Positions 1-9,041 of a stretch of DNA of 64,000 nucleotides are shown one piece after another. Position numbers and translations under genes: made by a program. Within the stretch, counting starts at the first letter, position 1. Every line of letters begins with the position of its first letter. Below the pieces are notes generated by a model. It was not told the DNA's origin and did no database searches. It saw nothing but the letters and a program-made list of their open reading frames with translations. The stretch is from Candidatus Binataceae bacterium (GTDB taxonomy: Bacteria; Desulfobacterota; Binatia; Binatales; Binataceae). Where the stretch lies: the NCBI GenBank assembly GCA_035308025.1, contig DATGHL010000033.1, positions 1 through 64,000 on the forward strand. Reading direction: 5' to 3'.

Positions 1-78
1 TTCGCTGACCTTGGCCCCGGCCTCCGCCTCCTTCAAAACGCCGATGATCTGCTCCTCGCTAAACCGCGCTCGCTTCAT
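1..78 (-). mobile_element. IS3-family transposase OrfA, N-terminal fragment at window edge
   Basis: Read on the minus strand from the ATG at 78, the sequence encodes MKRARFSEEQIIGVLKEAEA and runs off the window edge. This is the start of IS3-type OrfA, the small helix-turn-helix protein made before the programmed frameshift into the DDE transposase. Only about 26 codons are visible, so intactness cannot be judged. A second, different OrfA start lies at 55108. The element abuts the damaged ferredoxin/reductase locus, which fits local rearrangement. Confidence 0.85.
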
Positions 79-237
79 GTCCGCCTTCCTTTCCGGCAGA
101 CACTAACCTATCGGTGGGATACTTCGAGGGGGTAAGGCCAGTGGGGTGTGAAGCATTGTACCAAAGTCCAATTTGCAGCAGAGAAAATCGACGCTAAGAT
201 AGCGAACTCCGCGCGATACGCTGAAGGAGAGAGTCCC

Positions 238-453
238 ATGCGAATTGTGGTTGACCTGAATCGCTGCCAAGGATATGCGCAATGCGTTCCTCTTGCACCG
301 GACGTGCTCCAACTCAACGGCGAAGAGGCGCTAATGTACAATCCCAATCCGGATGATTCACAGCGCCTGCGCGTCCTGCGAGCCACGACCTCTTGTCCAG
401 TGCAGGCCATTATCGTGGATCAGTTGGATGATGGCGAGCCACAAAAGCCATGA
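238..453 (+). CDS. 3Fe-4S ferredoxin, P450-associated type
   Basis: A 71-residue ferredoxin. I chose the ATG at 238 because a GAAGGAGAGA ribosome-binding site precedes it and the protein then begins MRIVVDLNRCQGYAQC; an upstream in-frame ATG at 148 adds residues without similarity to the family. Cys10, Cys16 and Cys53 (in SCP) would hold a 3Fe-4S cluster, with Tyr13 where a 4Fe-4S protein has its extra cysteine. Such CxxYxxC ferredoxins pass electrons from a flavoprotein reductase to cytochrome P450s in the cytoplasm. The stop overlaps the start of the reductase by 4 bases (ATGA), so the pair was translationally coupled. No P450 is in the window and the reductase is broken, so the ferredoxin may be orphaned. 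Confidence 0.9.
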   Translation: MRIVVDLNRCQGYAQCVPLAPDVLQLNGEEALMYNPNPDDSQRLRVLRATTSCPVQAIIVDQLDDGEPQKP

Positions 454-1607
454 GTGATCCAACGTCCGAAGAAAGAACGCGTCTCGTACAAACTGTTTTC
501 GACGCCCTTAAGGCACGTGGCCGGATCGTCATCGTTGGCGCTTCGTTGGCGGGGCTTCGGTGCGCTGAAGCCTTGCGCAAAGCAGACTTTAAGGGTTTCT
601 TGACAATCATCGGAGATGAGCCAGACGAACCGTATGATCGCCCTCCCCTCTCGAAGCAAGTGCTCAAGGGTTGGGTGCCCGCTGACCATACGAAGCTGCC
701 GCGGTTGCGCGCGGTCGATGCGGAGTGGCGGTTGGGCGTGGCGGCCACCCGCTTAGATCGCGCGAACCGGATGGGCACTTGGCAAATGGCGAGGAGATTC
801 CATTCGATCGGTTATTAATCGCAACCGGAGTCCGCTCACGGCCGTGGCCGAATCCCGCGGAGGCGGCGCTCGAGGGTGTCTACACGCTTCGCACCAACGA
901 TGACGCAGCGTCTGCAAGCGGCCTTGGCCGCCAAGCCCCGGCGCGTGCTGGTCATCGGGGCCGGCTTCATCGGCTCGGAAGTAGCCTCGGTCTGCCGCCA
1001 ACTCGGACTTGAGGTGACCGTCGCGGAACGCGCTGCGGCGCCACTGGCGGGCGCGCTCGGCGGCGTGGTCGGTGCGATTGCCGCAGAAATCCAACGCGCC
1101 CATGGAGTGGATCTGCGCCTCGGCGTCTCTGTGCAGGCGCTTGAAGGGGACTCAAATGGGCATGTGCGGCGGGTCCGTCTCTCCGACGGAACCACGCTCG
1201 AAGTCGATGTGGTATTGGCGTCGCTTGGCTCGCTCCGCAACATTGAATGGTTGGAAGGTGCCGGGCTGGCCGCCGGCTTCTGGGGCGTCGCTTGCGACGC
1301 CGGCTGCCGCGCGTTCGATGTCCACGGTGTCGTCACGGACAATTGGATTCACCTCCCGGTCCCGCGCGAGCGCGATGACGCCGCCTATTTCGCGCCGCTG
1401 CGCGGATTGAAGCGCGCGTCAGGGACCGAGCTCTACCTCGGGCTGGTGCACTTCACCGACGGTCTCGCGGGCGCGCGCCGTCGTCTCGCCGCGACGGCCA
1501 GCGCCGTCACCGATTTCGGTATAGCAACGGAGTGCGGACTCGGCCGGCGTCCGCCAGCGACGATTGCGGACCTCTTCCGCCTCCACGCCGCAATCGCGAC
1601 TACATAA
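450..1607 (+). pseudogene. Broken NAD(P)/FAD ferredoxin reductase with a foreign C-terminal tail
   Basis: The start encodes a Rossmann FAD-binding segment (IVIVGASLAGLRCAEALR) and PYDRPPLSKQVLKG, typical of rubredoxin/ferredoxin reductases. The reading frame slips near 765-775: LANGEEIPFDRLLIATG continues in another frame. It slips back near 906, where RVLVIGAGFIGSEVAS, the NAD-binding segment, resumes the first frame. The protein then follows the family to about VVTDNW at 1346. The expected AGDVARF-type FAD segment is absent. Instead about 85 residues follow (LPVPRERDDAAYF, LYLGLVHFTDGLAG, GIATECGLGRRPP) that I associate with the end of an unrelated cobalamin-independent methionine-synthase-like protein. 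I read this as a deletion fusion plus two indels, so not functional as a reductase. The recognition of the tail is from memory and less certain than the frameshifts. Confidence 0.8.
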
Positions 1608-1670
1608 GGTTAACTCTGCTACGGAATTGTCGCGCGCGGGCGAGTCAAGATTAGGGTGTCAGGATTTTAG

Positions 1671-1770
1671 GGACGCCCGGTAAAACAACGGGACGTCCTT
1701 TGCGCAAAAAAAGGCCGGGCTGCTGAAAACCCGTTGGTTTGGGGAAGGCCAACGGAATACAGCCCGGCCT
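1671..1770. other. Three nested or adjacent inverted repeats, possible structured RNA
   Basis: The region 1608-2202 has no convincing gene. Within it, GGACG-CCCG at 1671-1679 pairs with CGGG-A-CGTCC at 1689-1698. Next, AGGCCGGGCTG at 1712-1722 pairs perfectly with its complement at 1760-1770, and inside that loop CCGTTGG at 1731-1737 pairs with CCAACGG at 1749-1755. The outer loop is too long for a simple terminator. It could be a structured RNA, a terminator pair or a mobile-element end. The function is unknown. Confidence 0.45.
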
Positions 1771-2131
1771 AGCTTGGGGACATAAGCGCAGAGTTCTCGG
1801 GGAAAGAAGCAACGCGCCAAAAGTCTATCTAGCAATTAGTATGCCGTGAGCAAACCAGCAAAATCGACGACTTTGGAGGACTTTATCTTCTCGCTCTGCG
1901 AATCCTCTCGGTAGACAATCCTTTGTCCGGCCACTAACTACCTGATTTCAAAGATGTTTCTCAAGACGCGAAGGACTATGCTCTCGTCCGCACTTTCGCG
2001 AAGCTGACACTCACGCGACACCATCCTTCGGATTACTTCAGCAAGCTTGCCCGCAACATCCGGTATGTGCAAAAACGGTGTTGTGCTCGATGACACGATC
2101 GAACAACTCTGTTCAATCCTTTTAAACGCCT

Positions 2132-2165
<34 letters not shown>

Positions 2166-2202
2166 AGCAAAAAAAGCGGGGCCGCCAGAACAGGAGAGTT
2201 GG

Positions 2203-3993
2203 ATGTTACCTAAAGACCCCGCGACCGTATCGACCTTAGGATTCGGGCCGAAGGAAGCTTCTTCGCCTTCGGCTTCGAAGCAAGAGGGCCTTAGCCGCCG
2301 CAGCTTTATCGGGCGGGTGGGGATGGTCTCCGTCGCGGCCGGAGTGCTCGGTGCGGCTGGTGGTGCGCTCGCCGAACCCGCCGACGCGACCAGCTCCGCG
2401 GCGGCGAGTACGAACCTATCCCCAAGCATCTCTAATCCACGGGTCCGCGAGTCCTTCGCGTTGCGCGTCGCAACCGCGACTCAGGAATCCCAAATTCCGG
2501 TTCCTCCGCATACCACGAATGGCGACGAACAACGCTACTCCGACAAGTCCGCGAGCTACAGCAAGGGCCTCCTGCAGGACGATATCGGCGTGGTCAATCC
2601 GGCCGCCTGGCTGTCTTTCAAGAAAGCGCTGAACAGCGGCAAAAACAGCGACTTCGAAGCCATGATCATCGGCGGCACGCGCACGCAGAACGGCCCGCAG
2701 GGCGCCTATGCCTTCGATCTCTGCGGCAGCGATTCCGCGCAGTTCGGCAACGCGCCCTCACCCGGCGATCCGGCCGGGCTGCCGGTGGTTCCGCCGTTTG
2801 ACCAGATTTCGAGTTCGGCCTACGGCACGCAGTTGATCGAGATGTACTGGGCTTCGATGCTGCGGGATGTCGCTTTCACCGACTACATCGCGAACTCGAC
2901 GGCGGCTGCGGCTGCGGCGGAGCTGGGCGCCCAAACTGACTACCGCGGGCCGCGCGACGGCAGCGGGAACGTTACTCCCAATCTTCTGTTCCGCGGTAAT
3001 TTCCCGGGCGAAACCGTCGGACCCTACATGTCGCAATTGATGATCACGCCGACGGCTCTGGGCCAGTTGTCGATTGATCAGTTACTGACGACGTATCTGC
3101 CGGGCATCGACTACATGACCGACACGACGACGTTCTTCAAAGTACAGAATGGCATCGACACCGGACTGCGTAATCAACCTGACTCGGTCCTGCGCTATCT
3201 GCACGATGGGCGGGGCCTGGCGGCCTATACTCACATCGACGTTCTGTATCAGGAGTACCTGATCGCTTTGCTGGTTCTGGGGACTTTGAATACACCGGTG
3301 AACCCCGGTAACCCCTATGTAGGATCACGGACACAGAACAGCTTCTGTACTTTCGGCGGACCGGATGTCGCGGCGGCGCTAGGCACGGTCGCGACGCGTG
3401 CGCTGCAGCGCGTCTGGTGGCAGAAGTGGCTGGTGCATCTGATCCATCGACCGGAGGCGGGCGGCGGCGTGGTGCAGCAGATTCTGAGCGGCAACCAGAG
3501 TAAAATCGAGGCTCATCTGGCGAGTAATATTCTGAACTCGCGAGCGGTGGCGCAGAGCTTCAGCCAACACGGGACCTATCTGCTGTCACAGGCCTTTCCG
3601 GAAGGTTCGCCAACCCATCCGTCCTACCCCACCGGCCACGGCACCGTCGGCGGCGCTTGCATCACGATGCTGAAGTTCTTCTTCGACGAGAGCTATGTCA
3701 TTCCGAATCCGCTCGTCCCCTCGAGCGATGGACTCTCGCTCGTTGCCTATACCGGCTCAGATGCGGGAGCGATCACAATTGGCGGCGAATTAAACAAACT
3801 CGCGCGCAACGTCAGCTTCGGTCACGGCGTGCACGCCGGCATCCACTGGCGTAAGGATACCGACTGGTCGCTGACGCTGGGCGAAGCGGTGGCCATCAGC
3901 TATCTCAGGGATATGGCGCCGACCTATCATGAGAAGTTCAGCATCACCTTCACCAAGCTCGACGGCAACCCGGTGACGATCACGAACGAATAA
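2203..3993 (+). CDS. Tat-exported vanadium-dependent haloperoxidase
   Basis: A 596-residue protein of the vanadium chloroperoxidase/PAP2 superfamily, which uses vanadate and H2O2 to oxidise halides. The N-terminus carries a twin-arginine signal (SRRSFIGRVGMVSVAAG, about residues 29-46), so the enzyme is exported folded. Vanadate-binding candidates are visible: Lys408 and Arg416 (QKWLVHLIHRPE), PTGH with His479 (PSYPTGHGTVGG), and Arg in ARNVSFGHG followed by His548 in AGIHWR. Thr477 stands where chloroperoxidase has serine. Length matches the bacterial and fungal family (570-610). The start is fixed by AGGAG at 2192-2196. It stands alone, with the GATA repeat just upstream. Halide preference cannot be read from sequence; a phosphatase-type activity is the main alternative. 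Confidence 0.9.
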   Translation: MLPKDPATVSTLGFGPKEASSPSASKQEGLSRRSFIGRVGMVSVAAGVLGAAGGALAEPADATSSAAASTNLSPSISNPRVRESFALRVATATQESQIPVPPHTTNGDEQRYSDKSASYSKGLLQDDIGVVNPAAWLSFKKALNSGKNSDFEAMIIGGTRTQNGPQGAYAFDLCGSDSAQFGNAPSPGDPAGLPVVPPFDQISSSAYGTQLIEMYWASMLRDVAFTDYIANSTAAAAAAELGAQTDYRGPRDGSGNVTPNLLFRGNFPGETVGPYMSQLMITPTALGQLSIDQLLTTYLPGIDYMTDTTTFFKVQNGIDTGLRNQPDSVLRYLHDGRGLAAYTHIDVLYQEYLIALLVLGTLNTPVNPGNPYVGSRTQNSFCTFGGPDVAAALGTVATRALQRVWWQKWLVHLIHRPEAGGGVVQQILSGNQSKIEAHLASNILNSRAVAQSFSQHGTYLLSQAFPEGSPTHPSYPTGHGTVGGACITMLKFFFDESYVIPNPLVPSSDGLSLVAYTGSDAGAITIGGELNKLARNVSFGHGVHAGIHWRKDTDWSLTLGEAVAISYLRDMAPTYHEKFSITFTKLDGNPVTITNE

Positions 3994-4177
3994 ACGATCG
4001 CGAATAGATAAATGGCTTTGCGTTCCATCCATAAAAAGTCGAGATCGGTCAGGTCGATTTGATCCGGCGTCATCGTCACTTTCCCTGAGGCCGCTCCTAT
4101 GCCAAGCCGATTTCGGTGATGGGACTACGCCCGCACTCCGCTATGATTGGATGAGCGCGCGAGCAAAGGAGGGGCTT

Positions 4178-5422
4178 ATGCCGACGCTATCTTATCGAGT
4201 GCGGCCCGAGACCGCGGTTCTGACCAGTGGCTTCGATCCCGAGTTATCGGTCGGCTCGGCCCGACCACCGGTTTATCGGAGTTCGACCTATGTATTCTCG
4301 AGCCCGGAGGCGGCCGAACGGGCGTTCGCGATTGTGCTGGGGAAGATCGCGCCTGCGCCGGAAGAGGGCCAGGAACTGATCTACGCGCGGCTCAACCATC
4401 CGAACGCGCAAATTACCGAGGATCACCTGGTGCCGTTAGAACGCGGTGCAACGGCGGCGGCGCTGTTCAATAGCGGGATGGCCGCCATTTTCACGGTCCT
4501 GACCGGCTTCCTCGAGCGCGGCGGCTCATTACTGTATACGCAGCCATTATACGGCGGGACGCAGCATCTTATTCACCAGCTCATCGAGCCGTTGGGCTTT
4601 ATCGCCATTCCGGTGCCGGCCGGCGATTCGGCAAGCCTGGCGGCCACGATTACCGGGCACGACGATCTGCGCCTCGTGCTGATCGAAACGCCGGCCAACC
4701 CCACGCTGATCATGACCGATCTCAAACAGGCTGCCGAGGCGATCGCGCGTCACAAGAACCATCCCCTGCTCGCGGTAGACAACACTCTGCTCGGCCCAAC
4801 CTTTCAGCACCCTCTGCTTCATGGCGCCGATCTCGTCATCTATTCGGCGACCAAATTCCTCGGCGGGTTCAGCGATTTGCTGGCCGGTGCAGTGCTCGCC
4901 GCGGATGGCAAGCTAGTCCAGCATCTGCGCGGCGTGCGCGCGCTGCTGGGCAACATCCTGCAAGCGGACGAGTGTTGGATTCTGGATTCGCGACTCTCGA
5001 CGGTTGCCCTGCGCATGAATCGTCAGAGCAAAAATGCGCAGCGCATCGCCGAGCAACTCGCTACCCATCCGCGCGTCAAGCGGGTGATTTATCCCTCGCT
5101 CTTCACCAATCCGGAACAGCTTCGCATTCGGGACGCGCAGACCGATTATCCGGGCTCCCTGCTCTCGCTTGAGATAGAAGGCGGCAAGGCCGGCGCCTTC
5201 GATTTCCTGCGCCGCTTACAGATCGGCAGGAACGCAGTCAGTCTCGGCGGCGTCGAGACCCTCGCCTGTCATCCGCTGACGACGACGCACAGTGAGCTCA
5301 CGCCGCATGAGCTGAAAGCGGCAGGAATTACCGAATCGCTAGTGCGCATCTCGGTTGGTATCGAACACTGGCGCGATCTGCTCAATGACTTCATGCGGGC
5401 GCTTGAGGTGCGTGAGCCCTGA
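4178..5422 (+). CDS. Cystathionine gamma-synthase family PLP enzyme
   Basis: A 414-residue fold-type I PLP enzyme of the Cys/Met metabolism family (transsulfuration, C-S lyase or sulfhydrylase chemistry). The start at 4178 is preferred over the ATG at 4151 because AAAGGAGGGG at 4165-4174 lies just upstream of it. The PLP lysine is probably Lys226 in IYSATKFLGGFSD. The loop ETLACHPLTTTHSELT near the C-terminus is the usual substrate-binding segment. The N-terminal RPPVYRSSTYVF matches the family. No methionine-pathway gene adjoins, so the exact reaction (cystathionine gamma-synthase, gamma-lyase or O-acylhomoserine sulfhydrylase) is open. A strong terminator follows at 5490. Confidence 0.88.
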   Translation: MPTLSYRVRPETAVLTSGFDPELSVGSARPPVYRSSTYVFSSPEAAERAFAIVLGKIAPAPEEGQELIYARLNHPNAQITEDHLVPLERGATAAALFNSGMAAIFTVLTGFLERGGSLLYTQPLYGGTQHLIHQLIEPLGFIAIPVPAGDSASLAATITGHDDLRLVLIETPANPTLIMTDLKQAAEAIARHKNHPLLAVDNTLLGPTFQHPLLHGADLVIYSATKFLGGFSDLLAGAVLAADGKLVQHLRGVRALLGNILQADECWILDSRLSTVALRMNRQSKNAQRIAEQLATHPRVKRVIYPSLFTNPEQLRIRDAQTDYPGSLLSLEIEGGKAGAFDFLRRLQIGRNAVSLGGVETLACHPLTTTHSELTPHELKAAGITESLVRISVGIEHWRDLLNDFMRALEVREP

Positions 5423-5489
5423 AGTTTGCGCGATCGCGCGCCCGATACCATCTATTAACGCTTTTTGCTGACGTACCGGCGCTGACAAT

Positions 5490-5520
5490 GACGGCCGGTG
5501 GGCGATGCCCACCGGCCGTC
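5490..5520. terminator. Bidirectional hairpin terminator
   Basis: A perfect 14-bp stem (GACGGCCGGTGGGC and its complement) closes a 3-base loop between two convergent genes, the PLP enzyme on plus and the amidohydrolase on minus. T-rich sequence follows only weakly on each side. Confidence 0.85.
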
Positions 5521-5562
5521 TGCTTTAGTCTTGCTTATTCTGCGGTCTCGGTATCGTCGGAA

Positions 5563-7272
5563 TCAGGCCCCGACGCCGTGGCGCAGCAGCTTGCCCGGCG
5601 TCGCCCCCGTGCACTGATCACCCTCGAAGGTCACCTGCCCGTTGACGATCATCCACTGGTAGCCTTCGGATTTCTGCACGCGCCGCCACTCGTTGCCTGG
5701 TAGGTCGTGAAGGATCTCGATCGGCTTCACGTTGAGCTTGTCGAAGTCGTAGACCACGACATCGGCCGGCGCGCCCTCGCGCAGGAAACCGCGATCCTTG
5801 AAGCCGCCGCAGAAGGCCGGCAGCGCGCTCAGCCGCCAGTGGATCTCTTCCAGCGACAGCCAGCCCTTCTCGCGGCAGAACTTCACAATACCTTCGGTCG
5901 GATAACGTCCCGCAGTTAGGAACTTGGTGTGCGCCCCGCCGTCGGAAACCCCGAAGGCGATATTCGACGTGTCCACCAGGTCCTTCATCAAATCCATGTC
6001 CTGATTGACCGCCGGCGCAAAGAACTCGGTCTTGAGCCCCTCCGACACCGCCAAGTCCAGCATCACATCCACCGGATGCTTGCCGGTCTGCGCCGCCGCC
6101 TTGCGCAGCGTCAGCCCCTCGAGATTCTTGTTCTCCGCCTTGACGCAATCCGTGATGATGATCTGATCAAAGTAGCTCGTGATCAGGCTCTCGCGTGGCA
6201 TCTGGCTCTTGAGCGCCTCGCGCTTGCGCGGATCGCCGAGCTTCTGCTGCCGCTCCGCCACCGTGCCGGTTGTGCACTCGCGCCACGCGTCCGAATCGTC
6301 AAACAGATTCCAGTCCTCGAAAGTGAAGCTCAGGCCGGCGTCCGTGGTCACGCCCTGGCCGTAAATCCGCAAGCCCTTCTGACGGCAGCGCTCCAGCCAC
6401 TTCAACGTGTTCCGATGACGATGCGGATAGCGGTCCTGCGTCGCCACCGCCTGGTACATGATCGGCCGCCCGCTCAGCTCCGCCAGCTCCTCGAAGTGCT
6501 TCGCATCCTGCTTAGGATCCCAGCTCACCAGCGTCAGCTCCTGGAAGCCTTCGCCGCGCTCGCCCAGCACCTTCGCCATCTCGAAGCAGGTCTCGTCGTG
6601 CATGATGTCGGTGTTCATCGGCGAACCGTCGAAATCGCGCTGCACCGACGACGGCCCGTCCGGCTTCAAACGCTGCGCCGACCAGCCGTTGGCCCCGGCG
6701 TCCATCGCCTCGTTGAGCAGCCGCCGCATCGTCGCGTGCTCCTGCGCGGTCGGCATCCGCCCGGTCTTCGACTCGTCAATGCCCATGACGTAGCCGAGCA
6801 GCGGATTCATCGGCACATTCGGCAGCAGATTGACGCCCTTGGGTTGCCGATCGAGCGCGTCCATGAACTGCGGATAGCTCTCCCAGTCAAACTTCATCGC
6901 CGCCTGCATCGACGCCAGCGGAATCGCCTCGGTCCGCACCATCGTCAGCATCGCGCGCTCGTGATCCTGCTTGTGCACTGGCGCGAAGCCGAAGCCGCAG
7001 TTGCCGATCACCACCGAGGTGATGCCGTGCCAGCTCGAAATTGACAGATACGGATCCCAGAAAATCTGCGCGTCGTAATGCGTGTGCAAGTCGATAAAGC
7101 CCGGCGCTACGATCAGCCCGCTGGCGTCGAGCACCTTGGCCGCCTCGTGCGGCTGCACCCGCCCAATCTTGGCGATGCGCCCGTCCTTGATTGCGATGTC
7201 ATCGCGGAACCGCGGCGCCCGTGTCCCGTCCACGATCATCCCGTTCTTCACCACTAAGTCGAATTCTGGCAT
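5563..7272 (-). CDS. N-acyl-D-amino-acid deacylase-like amidohydrolase
   Basis: A 569-residue metal-dependent amidohydrolase of the D-aminoacylase/dihydroorotase group. The metal motif HTHYDAQIFWDP is at about residues 62-73, the N-terminal LVVKNGMIVDGTRAPRF strand is typical, and GVSDGGAHTKFL near residue 454 supplies a metal-binding Asp/His region. It should be cytoplasmic and hydrolyse an N-acyl or cyclic amide bond; the substrate is unknown. A good RBS (AGAGGAG) precedes the ATG at 7272. It is divergent from the TetR regulator at 7463, with palindromes in the shared 190-bp gap, so repression by that regulator is likely. Many proteins annotated as D-aminoacylase in this subfamily have untested substrates. 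Confidence 0.87.
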   Translation of the reverse strand: MPEFDLVVKNGMIVDGTRAPRFRDDIAIKDGRIAKIGRVQPHEAAKVLDASGLIVAPGFIDLHTHYDAQIFWDPYLSISSWHGITSVVIGNCGFGFAPVHKQDHERAMLTMVRTEAIPLASMQAAMKFDWESYPQFMDALDRQPKGVNLLPNVPMNPLLGYVMGIDESKTGRMPTAQEHATMRRLLNEAMDAGANGWSAQRLKPDGPSSVQRDFDGSPMNTDIMHDETCFEMAKVLGERGEGFQELTLVSWDPKQDAKHFEELAELSGRPIMYQAVATQDRYPHRHRNTLKWLERCRQKGLRIYGQGVTTDAGLSFTFEDWNLFDDSDAWRECTTGTVAERQQKLGDPRKREALKSQMPRESLITSYFDQIIITDCVKAENKNLEGLTLRKAAAQTGKHPVDVMLDLAVSEGLKTEFFAPAVNQDMDLMKDLVDTSNIAFGVSDGGAHTKFLTAGRYPTEGIVKFCREKGWLSLEEIHWRLSALPAFCGGFKDRGFLREGAPADVVVYDFDKLNVKPIEILHDLPGNEWRRVQKSEGYQWMIVNGQVTFEGDQCTGATPGKLLRHGVGA

Positions 7273-7314
7273 CGTTTGAACTCCTCTTCACATTTCTGCC
7301 GATTGTTGTTAACT

Positions 7315-7352
7315 AACGGCCGGCCGTTTTATAAACGAACGCATGTTTGTTT
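7315..7352. promoter_or_regulatory. Two palindromes, candidate TetR operators
   Basis: A perfect 14-bp palindrome AACGGCCGGCCGTT sits at 7315-7328. A 20-bp near-perfect palindrome AAACGAACGCATGTTTGTTT sits at 7333-7352 (one mismatched pair in 8-bp arms). Both lie between the divergent amidohydrolase and TetR genes. Their size and position are those of TetR-family operators; which one is bound is inference. Confidence 0.7.
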
Positions 7353-7462
7353 CTAGAATAATTCGCGCAGGTCTGTCAAGCTCTCGTCATCGCCTTTCAC
7401 GGCGCAGCCGAAACAGGCAGACTGGAGGCTAAGCGGACAGCCACGCCGATGAGGCAAACTTG

Positions 7463-8248
7463 ATGCGGAAACCCGGCTCACGAGGTCCAGAGACGCTACG
7501 TAATCTGCGCGCCGCGGCGATCGAACTGCTCGCTGAGCGCAGCTACGAGGGCATGAATCTGCGTCTCCTGGCAAGCAAGCTGCGCCTGCAAGCGGGCTCG
7601 CTCTACAACTACATCGAGAGCAAACCGCAGCTCCTTTTCTGGTTGATGAAAGATAGCACCGAGAAGTTGCTGCACGAGTTCGACGACACCATCGCCGGCA
7701 TCGCGGAGCCCGCGCAGCAGATGCGCAAATTCGTCGCGTTCCACGTCGGTTACCATATCGTCAACCGCAAAGAGGCCACCGTTCTGATGACGGAGATGCG
7801 CAGCCTGACCCCCAGAAATTATCGCGCGGTTAAACAATTGCAGCGCCTCTACACCGATAAGGTCCACGCGATCGTCGAACGTGGCGTGGCGGCCGGTGAG
7901 TTCATCGTCGAGGACTCGCGCGTCACGACCTTTGTACTACTGCAGATGCTGACCTCGGTGGCGCGCTGGTACGATCCGCGCGGGCGACTTAGCGTCGATG
8001 AGTTGGTGGGGGTCTATACCGATTTGGCCTTTGCCATGCTGCGCGCCCGACGATCGGATAGCGCCGCGCCGCGCGTGACTGGCGTCACGGCCAACCGCGC
8101 GAAAGTCCAGGTCAATGGCGACCCGATTACTCACTCCTTCGATCTTGGCGGCCACTTGCTCCAGATTTCGATAACGCCGCCGCCCAAGACCAGACACTCC
8201 ACCAACGGCGCCGCGAAACCGTCCAATCGCCCGTCTGTCCGGGGGTGA
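7463..8248 (+). CDS. TetR/AcrR-family transcriptional regulator
   Basis: A 261-residue one-domain regulator. The N-terminal helix-turn-helix is clear: ETLRNLRAAAIELLAERSYEGMNLRLLASKLRLQAGSLYNYIESKPQLLFWLM, where SLYNYIESK is the recognition-helix region common to TetR proteins. The rest is a ligand-binding helical domain and a low-complexity C-terminal tail (NGAAKPSNRPSV). The ATG at 7463 is preceded in frame by a TTG at 7460; I prefer the ATG. It probably autoregulates and represses the divergent amidohydrolase through the palindromes at 7315-7352. The ligand is unknown; acyl compounds would fit the neighbour but this is speculation. Confidence 0.9.
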   Translation: MRKPGSRGPETLRNLRAAAIELLAERSYEGMNLRLLASKLRLQAGSLYNYIESKPQLLFWLMKDSTEKLLHEFDDTIAGIAEPAQQMRKFVAFHVGYHIVNRKEATVLMTEMRSLTPRNYRAVKQLQRLYTDKVHAIVERGVAAGEFIVEDSRVTTFVLLQMLTSVARWYDPRGRLSVDELVGVYTDLAFAMLRARRSDSAAPRVTGVTANRAKVQVNGDPITHSFDLGGHLLQISITPPPKTRHSTNGAAKPSNRPSVRG

Positions 8249-8264
8249 TCAGCAGGGCCTGATA

Positions 8265-8849
8265 TTACTGTTCGGCGGCGGGGTCTTGTGATGTACCCGC
8301 GGTGTTTTTGTCCGCCACCGGCGTTTCGCTTGAAGACGACGTTTGAGACTCAGCGGTTTTTGTATGTGAATTCAAAGGCGTCACTTTGACTCGAGCTACG
8401 CCCTTGTGAGTAAGGCCGATCTTCTCGGCGGCGTGCTTAGAAAGGTCCAAACTTCGGCCGTGAACAAAGGGTCCGCGGTCATTGATGCGCACTTTAACCG
8501 CTCGGCCGGTACTGGGATTAGTTACTTTAACCGTTGAACCAATCGGCAAAGTACGCGATGCCGCCGTCAGAGCGTTGGGGTCGTATGGCTCGCCGCTGGA
8601 GGTCACATGCCCGGCAGTGGCGGCGCCCTGATAGGAGGCCTTTACAGTTTTCGATTGTACGATCGCGGGGTGTGTGATGTTGCTGCCGGTGCTTATCGGT
8701 GGCGAGGGCGCCGGCGGCGGCGCCACGACAGGCACCGTCGGTTGCGGCAATGCATTTTGATTCGCGCACCCCGTGCCGAGCGCCACGAGACAGCTGATGA
8801 GGAGAAGCGCGGCGAAGGACTGGCGCCGAAGCTTTGAAGGGATTTCCAT
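8265..8849 (-). CDS. rlpA: RlpA-like septal/cell-wall lipoprotein
   Basis: A 194-residue lipoprotein with a double-psi beta-barrel. The signal peptide ends in the lipobox LGTGC (Cys28), so the mature protein is lipid-anchored, probably in the outer membrane. The RlpA core is seen as ASYQGAATAGHVTSSGEPYDP, LTAASRTLPIGSTVKVTN and VRINDRGPFVHGRSLDLS. RlpA proteins are lytic transglycosylases or peptidoglycan-binding factors acting on denuded glycan strands. There is no SPOR domain; a short Ser/Thr-rich tail follows the barrel. It is divergent from the DUF748 gene. Confidence 0.9.
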   Translation of the reverse strand: MEIPSKLRRQSFAALLLISCLVALGTGCANQNALPQPTVPVVAPPPAPSPPISTGSNITHPAIVQSKTVKASYQGAATAGHVTSSGEPYDPNALTAASRTLPIGSTVKVTNPSTGRAVKVRINDRGPFVHGRSLDLSKHAAEKIGLTHKGVARVKVTPLNSHTKTAESQTSSSSETPVADKNTAGTSQDPAAEQ

Positions 8850-8934
8850 ATTTATAGGACAAAAAGTGTAAATATTTCCGAAGCAAAACTCAACGATTTA
8901 AACCGATGCAGTGGAAATTCGCAGAAAAGAAAGA

Positions 8935-8950
8935 TGGCATATCTTCTGCA
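8935..8950 (+). promoter_or_regulatory. Candidate sigma-54 promoter, DUF748 gene
   Basis: TGGCATATCTTCTGCA has GG and GC at the exact -24/-12 spacing, with one deviation (CTGC for TTGC). The predicted start site near 8961 is about 81 nt before the ATG at 9042. It is one of the two weaker matches of the eight sites in this window. Confidence 0.5.
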
Positions 8951-9041
8951 CATCAAACGCAGAACCACCGGGCTTCGTCGCAGAGACTCCCAGACTAAAG
9001 CGCAAACCTCTCAGAACTTTCGGCAAGACAAACCGTATAAT

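Noticed and set aside
5929..7044. A 371-residue open frame on the plus strand
   Set aside because: It is the antisense shadow of the amidohydrolase, Arg/His/Leu-rich, without any RBS or domain.
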